From: Catenulispora sp. GP43
GTDB lineage: Bacteria; Actinomycetota; Actinomycetes; Streptomycetales; Catenulisporaceae
NCBI RefSeq assembly: GCF_041260665.1
Contig: NZ_JBGCCT010000007.1
Coordinates: 62,001 to 126,000 of the forward strand
DNA length: 64,000 nucleotides
Reading direction: 5' to 3'
Shown: positions 51,690 through 59,980 of the stretch, piece after piece
Layout of the letters: each line of letters begins with the position of its first letter
Numbering within the stretch: position 1 is the first letter of the stretch
Program-made: the position numbers and the translations under genes
Notes under the pieces: generated by a model
What the model was told of the DNA's origin: nothing
Seen by the model: the letters and a program-made list of their open reading frames with translations, nothing else
Databases searched by the model: none

Positions 51690-52918
51690 TGGCGAAGACC
51701 CCAGAAGGCCGGGACGTCTCCGACGGGCATATCGTCGCCGTCCTGGCCGTCGGCTTCTTCCTCCTGGACGTCGACCTCGTGGTGGTCAACCCGCTGCTGG
51801 TCCCCATCTCCAAGGACTTCGGGTCCAGCCTGGGCGTGGCCACCTTCGCCCTGACCGGCTACCTGCTGACCTTCGGCGCCATGCAGCTGGTGCACGGCAC
51901 CGTCTCGGACTCGGTCGGCCGGGTGCGCGTCCTGCGCGCGGCGATGGCCGGCCTGGCCGTCGCCGACCTCGCGGCCGCCCTGTCGCCGGACATCTGGGTG
52001 TTCATCGCGGCGCGCGCCGTGGCCGGCGCCTCGGCGGCCGCGATCATCCCGGTGACCGTCGCCTACGTCGGCGACCGCGTCCGGCCCGAACGCTTCCAGC
52101 GCACGATGGCCACGCTGCTGTCGGCCAGCGCGGTCGGCGCGGCCTCGGCGACGCTGGCGGTCGGCGTCCTGACCGACCTGGTGAACTGGCGCGCACCGCT
52201 GGTGATGCCGGCGCTGATCGCGGCGGTGCTGTTCGGGCTGTACGCACGGCTGCCGGAGCCCGAGCGGCCCGCCCCGGACGGCCGCTCGGTCCGGGAACGC
52301 TTCGCCGTGGTCCTGGCAGACCCCTGGTTCCGCTTCTTCATCCCCTTCACGTTCGTGGAGGGGATGGCGATGGTGGGATTGTTCAACTTCTTCAACGCGG
52401 CGTTGCAGAAGCACGGCCACAGTGTCCTGATCTCCGGGGCCGTCACCAGCGCCTACGGCGTCGCGGCCATCGTCGGCCGGCTCGCCGTCGGCCGCCTGGG
52501 CGCGCGGGCCGGCGGCGCGGCGATGTTCGGGTTCGGCACGGCGGCGTTGTTCGCCGGGTACGTCGTCGCGGCGTTCAGCCAGGCGATCCCGGCGATCCTG
52601 GCCGCCAGCGCGTGCGCGGGTGTGGCCCTGGCCATCGGGCAGTCCGCCCTGCAAGCCTGGGTGCTGCAGGCGGCCGCGCCGCGGATCCGGGGCGGCGCGG
52701 TGGCGCTGGTCGCGTGCTCGGTGTTCACCGGGGCGGCGGTCAGCACGGCCGCGGTCAGCGGACTGGTCGGCGCCGACCGGTTCGGTGTGCTGTTCGGCCT
52801 GGCCGCCGCGGTCACGGTGCCGGTGTCGGTCATCGGCACGCTCATGCGGGCCCGGTTCGCCCGGGAGCAGGGATCCCAGCAACACCGTCAGGAGGAACGA
52901 TGGCTCTCTTCGCCGTGA
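51689..52918 (+). CDS. MFS exporter
   Basis: A 409-residue membrane protein with about 12 helices. Typical major-facilitator features are ALTGYLLTFGAMQLVHGTVS, DSVGRVRVLR (loop 2-3 motif) and ARAVAGASAAAIIPVTVAYV. It is related to drug-efflux proteins and likely exports the cluster product. GTG 51689 overlaps the preceding stop (TAGTG). Its end overlaps the next gene by 19 bases. Confidence 0.88.
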   Translation: MAKTPEGRDVSDGHIVAVLAVGFFLLDVDLVVVNPLLVPISKDFGSSLGVATFALTGYLLTFGAMQLVHGTVSDSVGRVRVLRAAMAGLAVADLAAALSPDIWVFIAARAVAGASAAAIIPVTVAYVGDRVRPERFQRTMATLLSASAVGAASATLAVGVLTDLVNWRAPLVMPALIAAVLFGLYARLPEPERPAPDGRSVRERFAVVLADPWFRFFIPFTFVEGMAMVGLFNFFNAALQKHGHSVLISGAVTSAYGVAAIVGRLAVGRLGARAGGAAMFGFGTAALFAGYVVAAFSQAIPAILAASACAGVALAIGQSALQAWVLQAAAPRIRGGAVALVACSVFTGAAVSTAAVSGLVGADRFGVLFGLAAAVTVPVSVIGTLMRARFAREQGSQQHRQEERWLSSP

Positions 52919-53193
52919 TCGCAAAGCGTGCGCCGATCGGCATCGGCATCGAGGAGTTCCAGGCCAAGCTGGCCGAGGGCTTCGACTACACCCAGGAGCT
53001 TCAGGACAAGGGCATCATCAAGCACCGCTGGATCCTGGTCGGGGCCTCCGCCGGGCTGAACGTCTGGGAGGTCGACTCCCACGAGCAGCTGATGCAGCTG
53101 CTCTACAACAGCCCGGCGGGGCTCCACTTGGACTACCAGATCTGGCCCCTGATAGAGCCGCCGTCTTACGACCCTACGGCGTCGGGGCAGTAG
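52900..53193 (+). CDS. Muconolactone-isomerase-like small protein
   Basis: A 97-residue alpha/beta protein: ALFAVIAKRAPIGIGIEEFQ, then GIIKHRWILVGASAGLNVWE and SHEQLMQLLYNSPAGL. The pattern matches muconolactone delta-isomerase and related ferredoxin-like-fold proteins that often act as small isomerases or cyclases in natural-product pathways. ATG 52900 follows GGAGGAA. The reaction here is unknown. Confidence 0.7.
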   Translation: MALFAVIAKRAPIGIGIEEFQAKLAEGFDYTQELQDKGIIKHRWILVGASAGLNVWEVDSHEQLMQLLYNSPAGLHLDYQIWPLIEPPSYDPTASGQ

Positions 53194-53425
53194 TGAAGTA
53201 GACCTGCTCGATCCGGCTCAGCGTCCGGAAGGTGTCCACGTCCAGCGTCTCGACGTCGACGCCCCGGCCGCTGAGCCGTTCGATGAGCTGCAGGAACTCC
53301 AGGAAGCCCAGGGAATCCACCAAGCGCAGCTCGATCAGGTCGTCCTCGGGTCCGAAGTCCGGGGCTTCGGGATGGCGCTCGCGCAGCCAGGCGACGAGCT
53401 TGGCGCGGGCCGGCGTGCCGGACAT
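53174..53425 (-). CDS. Stand-alone carrier protein
   Basis: An 83-residue helical acyl carrier protein. Phosphopantetheine attaches at Ser38 in LRLVDSLGFLEF. ATG 53425 overlaps the stop of the ligase gene upstream (TGATG). This pairing with a SerRS-like ligase is the known arrangement for amino acid:carrier-protein ligases. It converges with the small isomerase-like gene by 20 bases. Confidence 0.85.
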   Translation of the reverse strand: MSGTPARAKLVAWLRERHPEAPDFGPEDDLIELRLVDSLGFLEFLQLIERLSGRGVDVETLDVDTFRTLSRIEQVYFTTAPTP

Positions 53426-54279
53426 CAGGCGCACCCGACCGCGGCTGCCGCGGCGACTGTGGCCGCCTCGTCGACCGCGGCGGCCGCGGCCTCCCAGTCG
53501 CCGTGCCGCTCGTGCAGCACCGACAGCCAGCGCTCCAGGCCGAACGCCGCGCAGCTGCTGAAGGCCGCGGCGCCGGCCGGTCCGTAGGTGATGCCGCAGC
53601 GCTCGCCGAAGAAGTTCCGGTGCACGTTCACCGAGGCGATGGCCAGGTCGCCGACCACGAACTCGTGCTTGACCGGGGCCAGCCGGGCCAGCAGCGCGCG
53701 CTGGCCGCCGCGGTCGTAGAAGGGGTCCGCCGCCGGTATCTTGCGCAGGTCCAAGCCCAGCGCGGCGGCGAACGGCACGATCCGCTCCTCGAAGCGGCGC
53801 AGGTGCTCGGCGACGAACTCGGCCGAGCCCAGGGCCACGACCTCCCGCATGTGGAAGCCGAGCATCCGGCGCAGCCCCTCCCAGCGGTCTTCGCGGCGGA
53901 AGCAGCGGCTCATCACGGTCACCATGGTGTCGCCGTCGAGCACGGCGCCCTCGTGGTGCAGGTACACCGCGAAGCAGGCCGCCGAGGGCAGCGCCAGGGC
54001 CAGCGGCTCGACGTCCGTGGGCGCGAACGTCTCGGGCCGACCCCCGGGCCGGTGCCGTTGCAGGTCCAGGGCCCCGGCGACCAGCGCCTGGTGCGGGAAG
54101 TTCTCGTAGACGTCCAGCCGGGCCAGCGCCGCGACCGGCAGCAGCGGCGGCATGATCATCGGTTTCGCGCCGTCCTGGACGCCCCAGCGTTCGAAGACGG
54201 AGTCCAGGACGCGCAGCAGGGCGGCGGCTTGCGGCGGCAGGGCCACCAGGCCGTGCGGGTCGGCGGCCGGCTCGGTCAC
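53425..54279 (-). CDS. SerRS-like amino acid:carrier-protein ligase
   Basis: A 284-residue class II aminoacyl-tRNA-synthetase-like enzyme without an anticodon-binding arm. Motif 2 reads SRCFRREDRWEGLRRMLGFH, with MREVV following, and motif 3 reads FSSCAAFGLERWL. Candidate zinc ligands by comparison with the known family are Cys102 (ALPSAACFAVY), Glu146 (FHMREVV) and Cys243. Members activate a small amino acid such as glycine or alanine with ATP and load it on a carrier-protein arm instead of tRNA. GTG 54279 overlaps the preceding stop. Substrate unknown. Confidence 0.82.
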   Translation of the reverse strand: MTEPAADPHGLVALPPQAAALLRVLDSVFERWGVQDGAKPMIMPPLLPVAALARLDVYENFPHQALVAGALDLQRHRPGGRPETFAPTDVEPLALALPSAACFAVYLHHEGAVLDGDTMVTVMSRCFRREDRWEGLRRMLGFHMREVVALGSAEFVAEHLRRFEERIVPFAAALGLDLRKIPAADPFYDRGGQRALLARLAPVKHEFVVGDLAIASVNVHRNFFGERCGITYGPAGAAAFSSCAAFGLERWLSVLHERHGDWEAAAAAVDEAATVAAAAAVGCA

Positions 54280-55262
54280 GCCAGCACCCCGACGGCCAGG
54301 CCCGCCGCCTCCTGCGCGCACCCCCAGGACAGCCCGACCGCGACGCCGCCGTGCCCGTAGTTGTGCACGATCGGCGCCTCGCCGGTCTTCTCCAGCTCCA
54401 CTCGCGGCTCGCGGCGGGCGGCGCGCAGCCCGACGTCGATGCGCATCACCCGGGCGCCGTGCAGCCGGGGCTCGACGGCGACGCAGCGGGCGATGATCTG
54501 CTCGGCCTGCTCGGCGTCCGGCTCCAGGCTCCAGTTCCCGCGATCGGCGGTGCTGCCCAGCAGCACCCGGTCGCCGTGGACGAAGAACCCGGTGGAGACC
54601 GGGCCGGGGTTCTGCTCGAAGAAGAACCCTTCGATGCCCGGGTTCTCCACGACCACGTGCTGGCCCCGCACCGGGAAGACCCCTTCGTCGCCGGCGAACT
54701 CCGCGGCGCCGACGCCGGTGCAGTTCACCACGACCCGGGCTTCGCGCGCCGCCTCGGCCGGGGAAGGGCAGTTCCCCGTCTCCAGGACCCCGCCCGCGGC
54801 GGCCAGGCGGCCGGTGAGGTAGTCCAGGTACACCGGCATGTCGACGATCGGCATGGTGGTCCAGAACGCCACCGGGTAGCCGGCGCTCTCGGCCTGGCTG
54901 CACGGCTCGTAGCCGGGCAGCCGCTCGGCCCAGCTCTGGCCGCCCTCGCCCTGGCGGTTCACCAGCCGGCCGCGCCGGGTGTGCACACCGGTCCCGTCCT
55001 GGCCGGCCAGCCTGCCGAACTCCGCCAGGGTGGCCTCGTGCCAGGGCGTGGTGCGCTCCAGCGGCGAGAACTTCGCCGCCGCCTCGGCGGCGTCGGCGAT
55101 CGCCGGGCCGCCGAGGATGGCGCCGGCCACCGAGGAGGTGGTCAGCAGCGGCGGCCGCTCGGCGCGCACCCGGACCGACAAGCCCTGTTCGGCCAGGCAC
55201 ACCGCCGTGGTCAGGCCGGTCACGCCGGCCCCGATCACGAGTGCGTCTGTGTTCTGTGGCAT
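54276..55262 (-). CDS. D-amino-acid-oxidase-like flavoenzyme
   Basis: A 328-residue FAD enzyme. N-terminal dinucleotide motif: ALVIGAGVTGLTTAVCLAEQ. C-terminal NYGHGGVAVGLSWGCAQEAA and GLRAARREPRVELE match DAAO/glycine-oxidase-type proteins (Arg that binds the carboxylate, then the FAD-contact Gly-rich loop). It oxidises an amino group to the imine or keto acid, releasing peroxide. Its end overlaps the ligase gene, so both probably act on the same amino acid, free or carrier-bound. Confidence 0.85.
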   Translation of the reverse strand: MPQNTDALVIGAGVTGLTTAVCLAEQGLSVRVRAERPPLLTTSSVAGAILGGPAIADAAEAAAKFSPLERTTPWHEATLAEFGRLAGQDGTGVHTRRGRLVNRQGEGGQSWAERLPGYEPCSQAESAGYPVAFWTTMPIVDMPVYLDYLTGRLAAAGGVLETGNCPSPAEAAREARVVVNCTGVGAAEFAGDEGVFPVRGQHVVVENPGIEGFFFEQNPGPVSTGFFVHGDRVLLGSTADRGNWSLEPDAEQAEQIIARCVAVEPRLHGARVMRIDVGLRAARREPRVELEKTGEAPIVHNYGHGGVAVGLSWGCAQEAAGLAVGVLA

Positions 55263-55301
55263 CCCTTGCTCCCTTTATGGACTCTCGATCGACGTCGCGG
55301 G

Positions 55302-56342
55302 TCATTCCCGCCGGATGGCCACGCACGACCACGTGTAGCCGTTGCCGGCGCTGAGGAACAAGGTCACGGAACCGGGGCTCGGGCCGCCCTGTCCGTGCAG
55401 ATCGGCGAGGTTCGCGGTGAGGTCGCCGGCGCCCAGGTGGCCGGTGTCGCGGCCCAGGTCGACGATCTCGGTGTGGGGGAGCGCGAGCTCGGCGACCACC
55501 GGGATGTAGAACTGGGTCAGCGCGCCGGTGCTCAGGCGCGGCATGACCAGCTGGCGCAGCGACGGGTCGTCCGGGGCCAGGCCGGCGTCGGCGATCGCGG
55601 CCAGCACGCAGCGCTGCACGCAGCGGCGCAGGACGCCGACGAAGCGCGGCCAGCCGCCGCTTTCGCGGAAGTACATCTTGGTGCGGCGCGCGCTGATGGT
55701 GGGGTTGAGCATCCGGGGCGCCGGCGTCCACGCGTCCTCGCCGCGGTAGAGGATCTCGTACTCCGGGGCGCTCTCCGAGGCGACGGACAGCACGCGGTAG
55801 GGGCCGCCGGAGCGGTCCAGCAGCAGCGCGGTGCCGCAGTCGCCGTAGGCCACGTCGATGTCCCCGAACCAGCGGTCGAAGCCGGGCTCGGCGAAGCGGT
55901 CGCCGGTGGTCACCGCGGCCCGCTCCAGCGTCGGGTCCAGCGCCATCCGGGCCACGCAGGCCTCCAGCGCGGCCACGCCGCCGTTCGAGGTCTGCTGGAT
56001 GCCCACCGGAGTGGCCTTGTCCGCGCCGATGCCGTCGGCGACGAAGTGCGGCGGGGACCAGAAGTCGTGGCCCTGGTGGTGGATCCAGGCGTGCGCGACC
56101 ATCTCGATCTCGCCGCCGCTCCAGCCGGCCTCGGCCAGCGCCTTGCGCCCGGCCAGCACGGCCATCTGCGGCGCGGCGTGCGCGGTGCTCTCGGCCAGCC
56201 CGGTGTAGCCCAGGCGGTCGCGGGTCGCCTCGTCGATCCGGCCGGCCGCGACGGCCTCGGCGGCGGTGGAGCGCCCCGGGGGAAGCCACAGGACGGCCGC
56301 GGCGATCCCCGGCGGCTCGGCCAGCGGTGGGGAAAGCCTCAC
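55302..56342 (-). CDS. KAS III-like paralogue with active-site Ser
   Basis: A 346-residue FabH-like protein; GTG 56342 follows GGAGG. The nucleophile position reads VGIQQTSNGGVAALE, so Ser119 replaces the Cys of its paralogue at 50640. RDTGHLGAGDLTANLADLHG keeps the same His/Asp pattern. Ser-type KAS III proteins are known from priming in aromatic polyketide pathways (DpsC has Ser118); a similar acyl-transfer or an altered-specificity role is inferred. Probably transcribed with the DAAO-like gene, 39 bases away. Confidence 0.82.
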   Translation of the reverse strand: MRLSPPLAEPPGIAAAVLWLPPGRSTAAEAVAAGRIDEATRDRLGYTGLAESTAHAAPQMAVLAGRKALAEAGWSGGEIEMVAHAWIHHQGHDFWSPPHFVADGIGADKATPVGIQQTSNGGVAALEACVARMALDPTLERAAVTTGDRFAEPGFDRWFGDIDVAYGDCGTALLLDRSGGPYRVLSVASESAPEYEILYRGEDAWTPAPRMLNPTISARRTKMYFRESGGWPRFVGVLRRCVQRCVLAAIADAGLAPDDPSLRQLVMPRLSTGALTQFYIPVVAELALPHTEIVDLGRDTGHLGAGDLTANLADLHGQGGPSPGSVTLFLSAGNGYTWSCVAIRRE

Positions 56343-56372
56343 AGACGCCTCCAGGTGGCACGGGGAATCAAC

Positions 56373-56397
56373 ATCGTCAGTATCATTGATCGTCAGG
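56373..56397. promoter_or_regulatory. Cluster operator D in the divergent KAS III/TrmO interval
   Basis: TTGATCGTCAGG (56386-56397) is the reverse complement of CCTGACGATCAA, one base from the CTGA-N3-TCAG palindrome; ATCGTCAG at 56373-56380 is a half-copy. Location between divergent genes fits dual control. Confidence 0.45.
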
Positions 56398-56420
56398 GCA
56401 TTGTCTATCAAGGGGATCGC

Positions 56421-56924
56421 ATGAGCCGCGAAGCAGACGCAGAACCGGCCCGCGGGTCGGATACGGGGCCGGACACCGGGCCGGACACCGAGATCGCCAT
56501 GACGCCGATCGGCTACGTGCAGACCCGCTACCTGCGCGTTCAGGACGCCCCGCCGCAGGCCACGATGGCGTACGGGGAGCGGGGACGGATCGTGGTGTTC
56601 GACGACTTCGTGGCGGGCTTGGACGGCCTGCGCGCCGGGCAGTACGTCTGGCTGCTGACCTGGCTGCACGACCAGACGGATGAGGAGGCCGCACCGCTGC
56701 GCTGCGTGCCGCGCGGCTGGTCGGACAGCGGGCGGACGACCGGGGTGTACGCCACGCGCACGCCGAACCGGCACAACCGGATCGGGATGAGCCTGGTGCG
56801 GCTCGGCGGGATCGGCGAGGGGGCGCTGCTGTTCGAGGGGGTGGATCTGGTGCACGGGACGCCGGTGCTGGATATCAAGCCTTATTCGACGGAGTCCGAT
56901 ACGCCGCCGGAGCTGCGGGATTAG
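56421..56924 (+). CDS. TrmO/TsaA-like methyltransferase
   Basis: A 167-residue protein with the TrmO signature: MTPIGYVQTRYL, FDDFVAGLDGLRAGQYVWLL, YATRTPNRHNRIGMS and the C-terminal GTPVLDIKPYSTE. TrmO methylates t6A37 in tRNA with SAM; small cluster-encoded relatives might methylate another N atom. ATG 56421 follows AAGGGGA. It converges with the MarR gene over 4 bases. Confidence 0.8.
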   Translation: MSREADAEPARGSDTGPDTGPDTEIAMTPIGYVQTRYLRVQDAPPQATMAYGERGRIVVFDDFVAGLDGLRAGQYVWLLTWLHDQTDEEAAPLRCVPRGWSDSGRTTGVYATRTPNRHNRIGMSLVRLGGIGEGALLFEGVDLVHGTPVLDIKPYSTESDTPPELRD

Positions 56925-57382
56925 GCCACCAGCCGTCCCAGCAACTCCCGTAGTGTGTCCCGCTCGTCCGGGGCGAGCGGCGCCAGGAAATCCTCCTGCG
57001 CCAGATCCACCAGTTTCCGCAGTTGCTTCAGCTGCGCCACGCCGACCGGCGTCAGGTACAGCGCGAACGAGCGGCGGTCCTTGCCTCGGCGCCGCTCCAG
57101 TAGGCCGGCTCGCTCCAGGTCGTCGGTGACCGCGACCACCGTGGTGCGGTCTATGCCCAGGCGCGCGCCCACCACCCGCTGGTTCTGGCCCGGTTCGAGC
57201 TCCACCAGGTTCAGCACCCCGAAGTGGCGCAGGGTCAGGCCGAAGGGGCCCAGGGCCTCGTGGGCCAGGGCGGTGACGCGCTGGGCTGCCTTCCGCGCCA
57301 GGAACACGTACGACTCCCGGACCGAGGCCGGGAGCGAGACGAAGAACAGCGGGTCGTCGTCGTCCGACGCTGGTTCCTGCAC
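56921..57382 (-). CDS. MarR-family regulator
   Basis: A 153-residue winged-helix regulator: FGLTLRHFGVLNLVELEPGQ, then RVVGARLGIDRTTVVAVTDD, LERAGLLERRRGKDRRSFAL and YLTPVGVAQL (recognition helix and beta-wing). MarR dimers bind inverted repeats and release on ligand binding. Matching palindromes lie just upstream of its start (57425-57452) and before other cluster genes, making it the likely cluster repressor. Confidence 0.92.
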   Translation of the reverse strand: MQEPASDDDDPLFFVSLPASVRESYVFLARKAAQRVTALAHEALGPFGLTLRHFGVLNLVELEPGQNQRVVGARLGIDRTTVVAVTDDLERAGLLERRRGKDRRSFALYLTPVGVAQLKQLRKLVDLAQEDFLAPLAPDERDTLRELLGRLVA

Positions 57383-57424
57383 TTCCGCCTCCCCTTGACG
57401 TTGTTCTCGGGCATCCTACATATT

Positions 57425-57452
57425 CTGATCTGTCAGTGTGGCTGACGATCAG
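57425..57452. promoter_or_regulatory. Cluster operator pair C
   Basis: CTGATCTGTCAG at 57425-57436 and CTGACGATCAG at 57442-57452 are two inverted repeats in the divergent space between the MarR gene and the adenylate-forming ligase. They share the CTGA...TCAG arms with operators A and B. Confidence 0.65.
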
Positions 57453-57484
57453 TTTACTGTTGAACTGGCGAAGGGACGGCTTTC

Positions 57485-58567
57485 ATGCTTCTCGATCCGC
57501 CCGCCGAAGGTGTGCCGCAGGCCGACGAGCTCCTGCGGGCCGCGATGGAATGGCACTTCTCGCCGGAGACCGGCAGCCCGTACTGGGTCGGGCGGGCCAA
57601 GGAGCTCGACTTCGATCCGCGCGCCGACGTGACCACCGTCGCCGACCTGCGCCTGTTCGCGAAGGTCGCGATCGACTGGAGCGCGGTGCCGGCCGGGCAG
57701 CTGATCCCGCGCGGCTGTCTGGAGCGCGGAGACGAGTTCGGGGTCTACGAGTCCGGCGGTGCGACCGGCGCTCCCAAGCGCATCGTGGATGCGACCTCGC
57801 GGGCCGGGGCCGTGCGCTGGCAGAGCCGGATGCTCGACGAGCAGGGGTTCCCGGCCGGGGAGGGCAGTTGGCTGCACATCGGACCGACCGGCCCGCACAT
57901 CATGGCCAAGAACGTCCGGAACCTGGCCCACCGCCGCGGCTACCTGTGCAACTACGTCGACCTGGACCCACGCTGGGTCCGCCGCTGTCTGGCCGAGGGC
58001 CGCCGCGAGGACTTCCAGCGCTACGTCGACCACATCTTCGACCAGGTCCGCGACGTGGTCGCCAGCCAGCCGGTCCGGGCGATCTCCAGCACGCCGCGCA
58101 TGCTGGAGCTGCTCACCGCCCGCACCGACGTCCTGCCGCGGCTGCGCGAGACGGTGCGCGGCGTCATCTGGGGCGGCACCAGCGCCGACGGCGAGACCCT
58201 GCGCCTGCTCCAGGAGGAGGTGTTCCCCGAGGCCACCGTGCGCGGCGTCTACGGCAACACCATGATGGGGATCGCGCCGCAGCGCAGCCCGCTGCCGGAC
58301 GACAAGGCCGTGTGCGTCTTCCGGCCCTTCCACCCCTACAGCATCGTCGAGCTCGTCGATCCGGAGGACCCGGACCGTGCCGTGGACGTCGACGAGGAGG
58401 GACGCGTGCGGGTCACGGTGCTGTCCCGCGACTTCTTCGCGCCGCCGACGCTGGAACGCGACCTGGCGATCAGGCGGGCCACGGCGCCCGGCTGGGCCGG
58501 CTTGGAGCTGTCCCAGGTGCGTCCCTACGAACCGGCCGGGACGAAGGTCATCGAGGGCGTGTACTGA
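57485..58567 (+). CDS. Adenylate-forming ligase (PaaK-like)
   Basis: A 360-residue AMP-ligase-type enzyme, shorter than typical phenylacetate-CoA ligases (about 430). The ATP motif reads YESGGATGAPKRIVD; other family features are VIWGGTSADGETLRLLQEE and VYGNTMMGIAP. It activates a carboxylic acid as acyl-AMP and probably transfers it to CoA or a carrier. ATG 57485 follows AAGGGA. The next gene, a reductase, overlaps its stop, suggesting acid activation followed by reduction. Confidence 0.8.
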   Translation: MLLDPPAEGVPQADELLRAAMEWHFSPETGSPYWVGRAKELDFDPRADVTTVADLRLFAKVAIDWSAVPAGQLIPRGCLERGDEFGVYESGGATGAPKRIVDATSRAGAVRWQSRMLDEQGFPAGEGSWLHIGPTGPHIMAKNVRNLAHRRGYLCNYVDLDPRWVRRCLAEGRREDFQRYVDHIFDQVRDVVASQPVRAISSTPRMLELLTARTDVLPRLRETVRGVIWGGTSADGETLRLLQEEVFPEATVRGVYGNTMMGIAPQRSPLPDDKAVCVFRPFHPYSIVELVDPEDPDRAVDVDEEGRVRVTVLSRDFFAPPTLERDLAIRRATAPGWAGLELSQVRPYEPAGTKVIEGVY

Positions 58568-59943
58568 TGAGCCCGGAGATACCGGTCATCCGCGCGGGCC
58601 GGCCCGCACGGTCGGCGTCGACGTCGGTGCTGGCCGGGGTGGACGGCACGCCGCTGGCCACGGTCCACCAGGCGCCACCGCTGCTCGGCCGGCTCACCGT
58701 CGCCGAGGCCCGCGACGCCGCCGAGAGCGCCGATACCCTTCCCGATCCCGCGATCTTCCGCCGCGCGGGCGAGCTGTTCGCCACCGCCGAACTGGCCGGG
58801 CTGGGTCCGAAAGAGTACTGCGACCTGCAGGCCCGCGCGGCCGGCGTCCCGATCGGCGTGGCCCGGCACTCCCTGGACGACATGGTCCACAGCTTCGCCA
58901 ACGCCGCCCCGCGCGCCGCGGCCGAGCGTCCGGTCGGCGCCGCCCCCGACGCGGCAGCCTGCGCCCCCGGCCAGGTCCTGCCGCTGTGGACGCGGCGCGG
59001 CGACGTGCTAGCGGTCGTGGCGCCCAGCAACAACCCCGGCACCCACACCCAGTGGCTGGTCGCGCTGGCCTGCGGCTACCGTCTGGTGATCCGCCCCGGC
59101 AGCCGCGACCCGCTGACCCCGGCCCGCATGGTCGCCGCCCTGCTGGAAGCCGGCATCGAGCCCTCCGCCTTGTCGCTGCTGCCCGGCGGCCACGCTCTCG
59201 GCGACGCCCTCGTGGAGACCGCCGACCTGAGCATGGTGTTCGGCGGCGACCAGGCCGCGCGCCGCTACGCCGGCGACCGCCGGGTCATCCTGCGCGGGCC
59301 CGGCCGCTCCAAGGTCCTGCACAGCGGCGAGCTCACCGAGGCGGTCCTCGACACCGTCGTCGCCTCGGCGACCCACGACGCCGGCCTGCGGTGCACCTGC
59401 GCCACCGCGGTGTTCACCGACTCCGACCCGCGCGAGCTGGCCGAGGCGCTCGCCGACCGGATGGCGCCGCTCACCGCCGCGCCGCCGCAGGACGACCGGG
59501 CGCGGCTGCCGGTGCTCCCGGCGGCCGAGGCGTACGCCATGCGGGACTCGCTGGCCTCCCGCCTGGCAGGGGCCGAAGACGTCGCGGCCGCGCGATACCC
59601 CGACGGCCCGGTCGCAGAACTCGGAGACGGGTCGGCCGCGCTGCGGCCCGCGGTCCTGCTGTGCGACCGCGTGGACCACCCCGGCTCCCGGATCGAGATG
59701 CCGTTCCCGTGCCTGTGGGTCCTGCCGTGGCGGCGCTCGGACGGGCTGGCGCCGCTGGGGGAGACGCTGGCTCTGACCGTCTTGTCCGAAGACCCCGCGC
59801 TGGTCCGCGAGGCGCTGCGGCGCCCGGCGATCCGGAAGGTCCTGGCCGGACCGGTCCCGACCTGGACCGCCGGCGACACCAGCCCGCACGACGGATTCCT
59901 CAGCCACGAGCTGATGGAGGCGCGCGCGTACGGAACCACCTGA
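58567..59943 (+). CDS. Aldehyde dehydrogenase-superfamily acyl reductase
   Basis: A 458-residue protein. Family features are VVAPSNNPGTHTQWLVALAC (N-terminal nucleotide part), LLPGGHALGDALVETADLSM and the catalytic-Cys region AGLRCTCATAVF. Related proteins (LuxC or acyl-CoA reductases) reduce activated acids to aldehydes. Following the adenylate-forming ligase, it probably makes an aldehyde for the pathway. ATG 58567 overlaps the preceding stop. Confidence 0.75.
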   Translation: MSPEIPVIRAGRPARSASTSVLAGVDGTPLATVHQAPPLLGRLTVAEARDAAESADTLPDPAIFRRAGELFATAELAGLGPKEYCDLQARAAGVPIGVARHSLDDMVHSFANAAPRAAAERPVGAAPDAAACAPGQVLPLWTRRGDVLAVVAPSNNPGTHTQWLVALACGYRLVIRPGSRDPLTPARMVAALLEAGIEPSALSLLPGGHALGDALVETADLSMVFGGDQAARRYAGDRRVILRGPGRSKVLHSGELTEAVLDTVVASATHDAGLRCTCATAVFTDSDPRELAEALADRMAPLTAAPPQDDRARLPVLPAAEAYAMRDSLASRLAGAEDVAAARYPDGPVAELGDGSAALRPAVLLCDRVDHPGSRIEMPFPCLWVLPWRRSDGLAPLGETLALTVLSEDPALVREALRRPAIRKVLAGPVPTWTAGDTSPHDGFLSHELMEARAYGTT

Positions 59944-59980
59944 GCGACACCGGCGACACGAGCGAAACGAAGGAGTCCCC

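Noticed and set aside
53425..56361. One long 978-residue minus-strand protein
   Set aside because: Only its last 284 residues are sensible (the SerRS-like ligase). The rest is antisense or out of frame with the DAAO-like and KAS III genes.
57436..59943. An 835-residue fusion of ligase and reductase
   Set aside because: The first half is out of frame with the real ligase; the reductase starts at 58567, overlapping the ligase stop.
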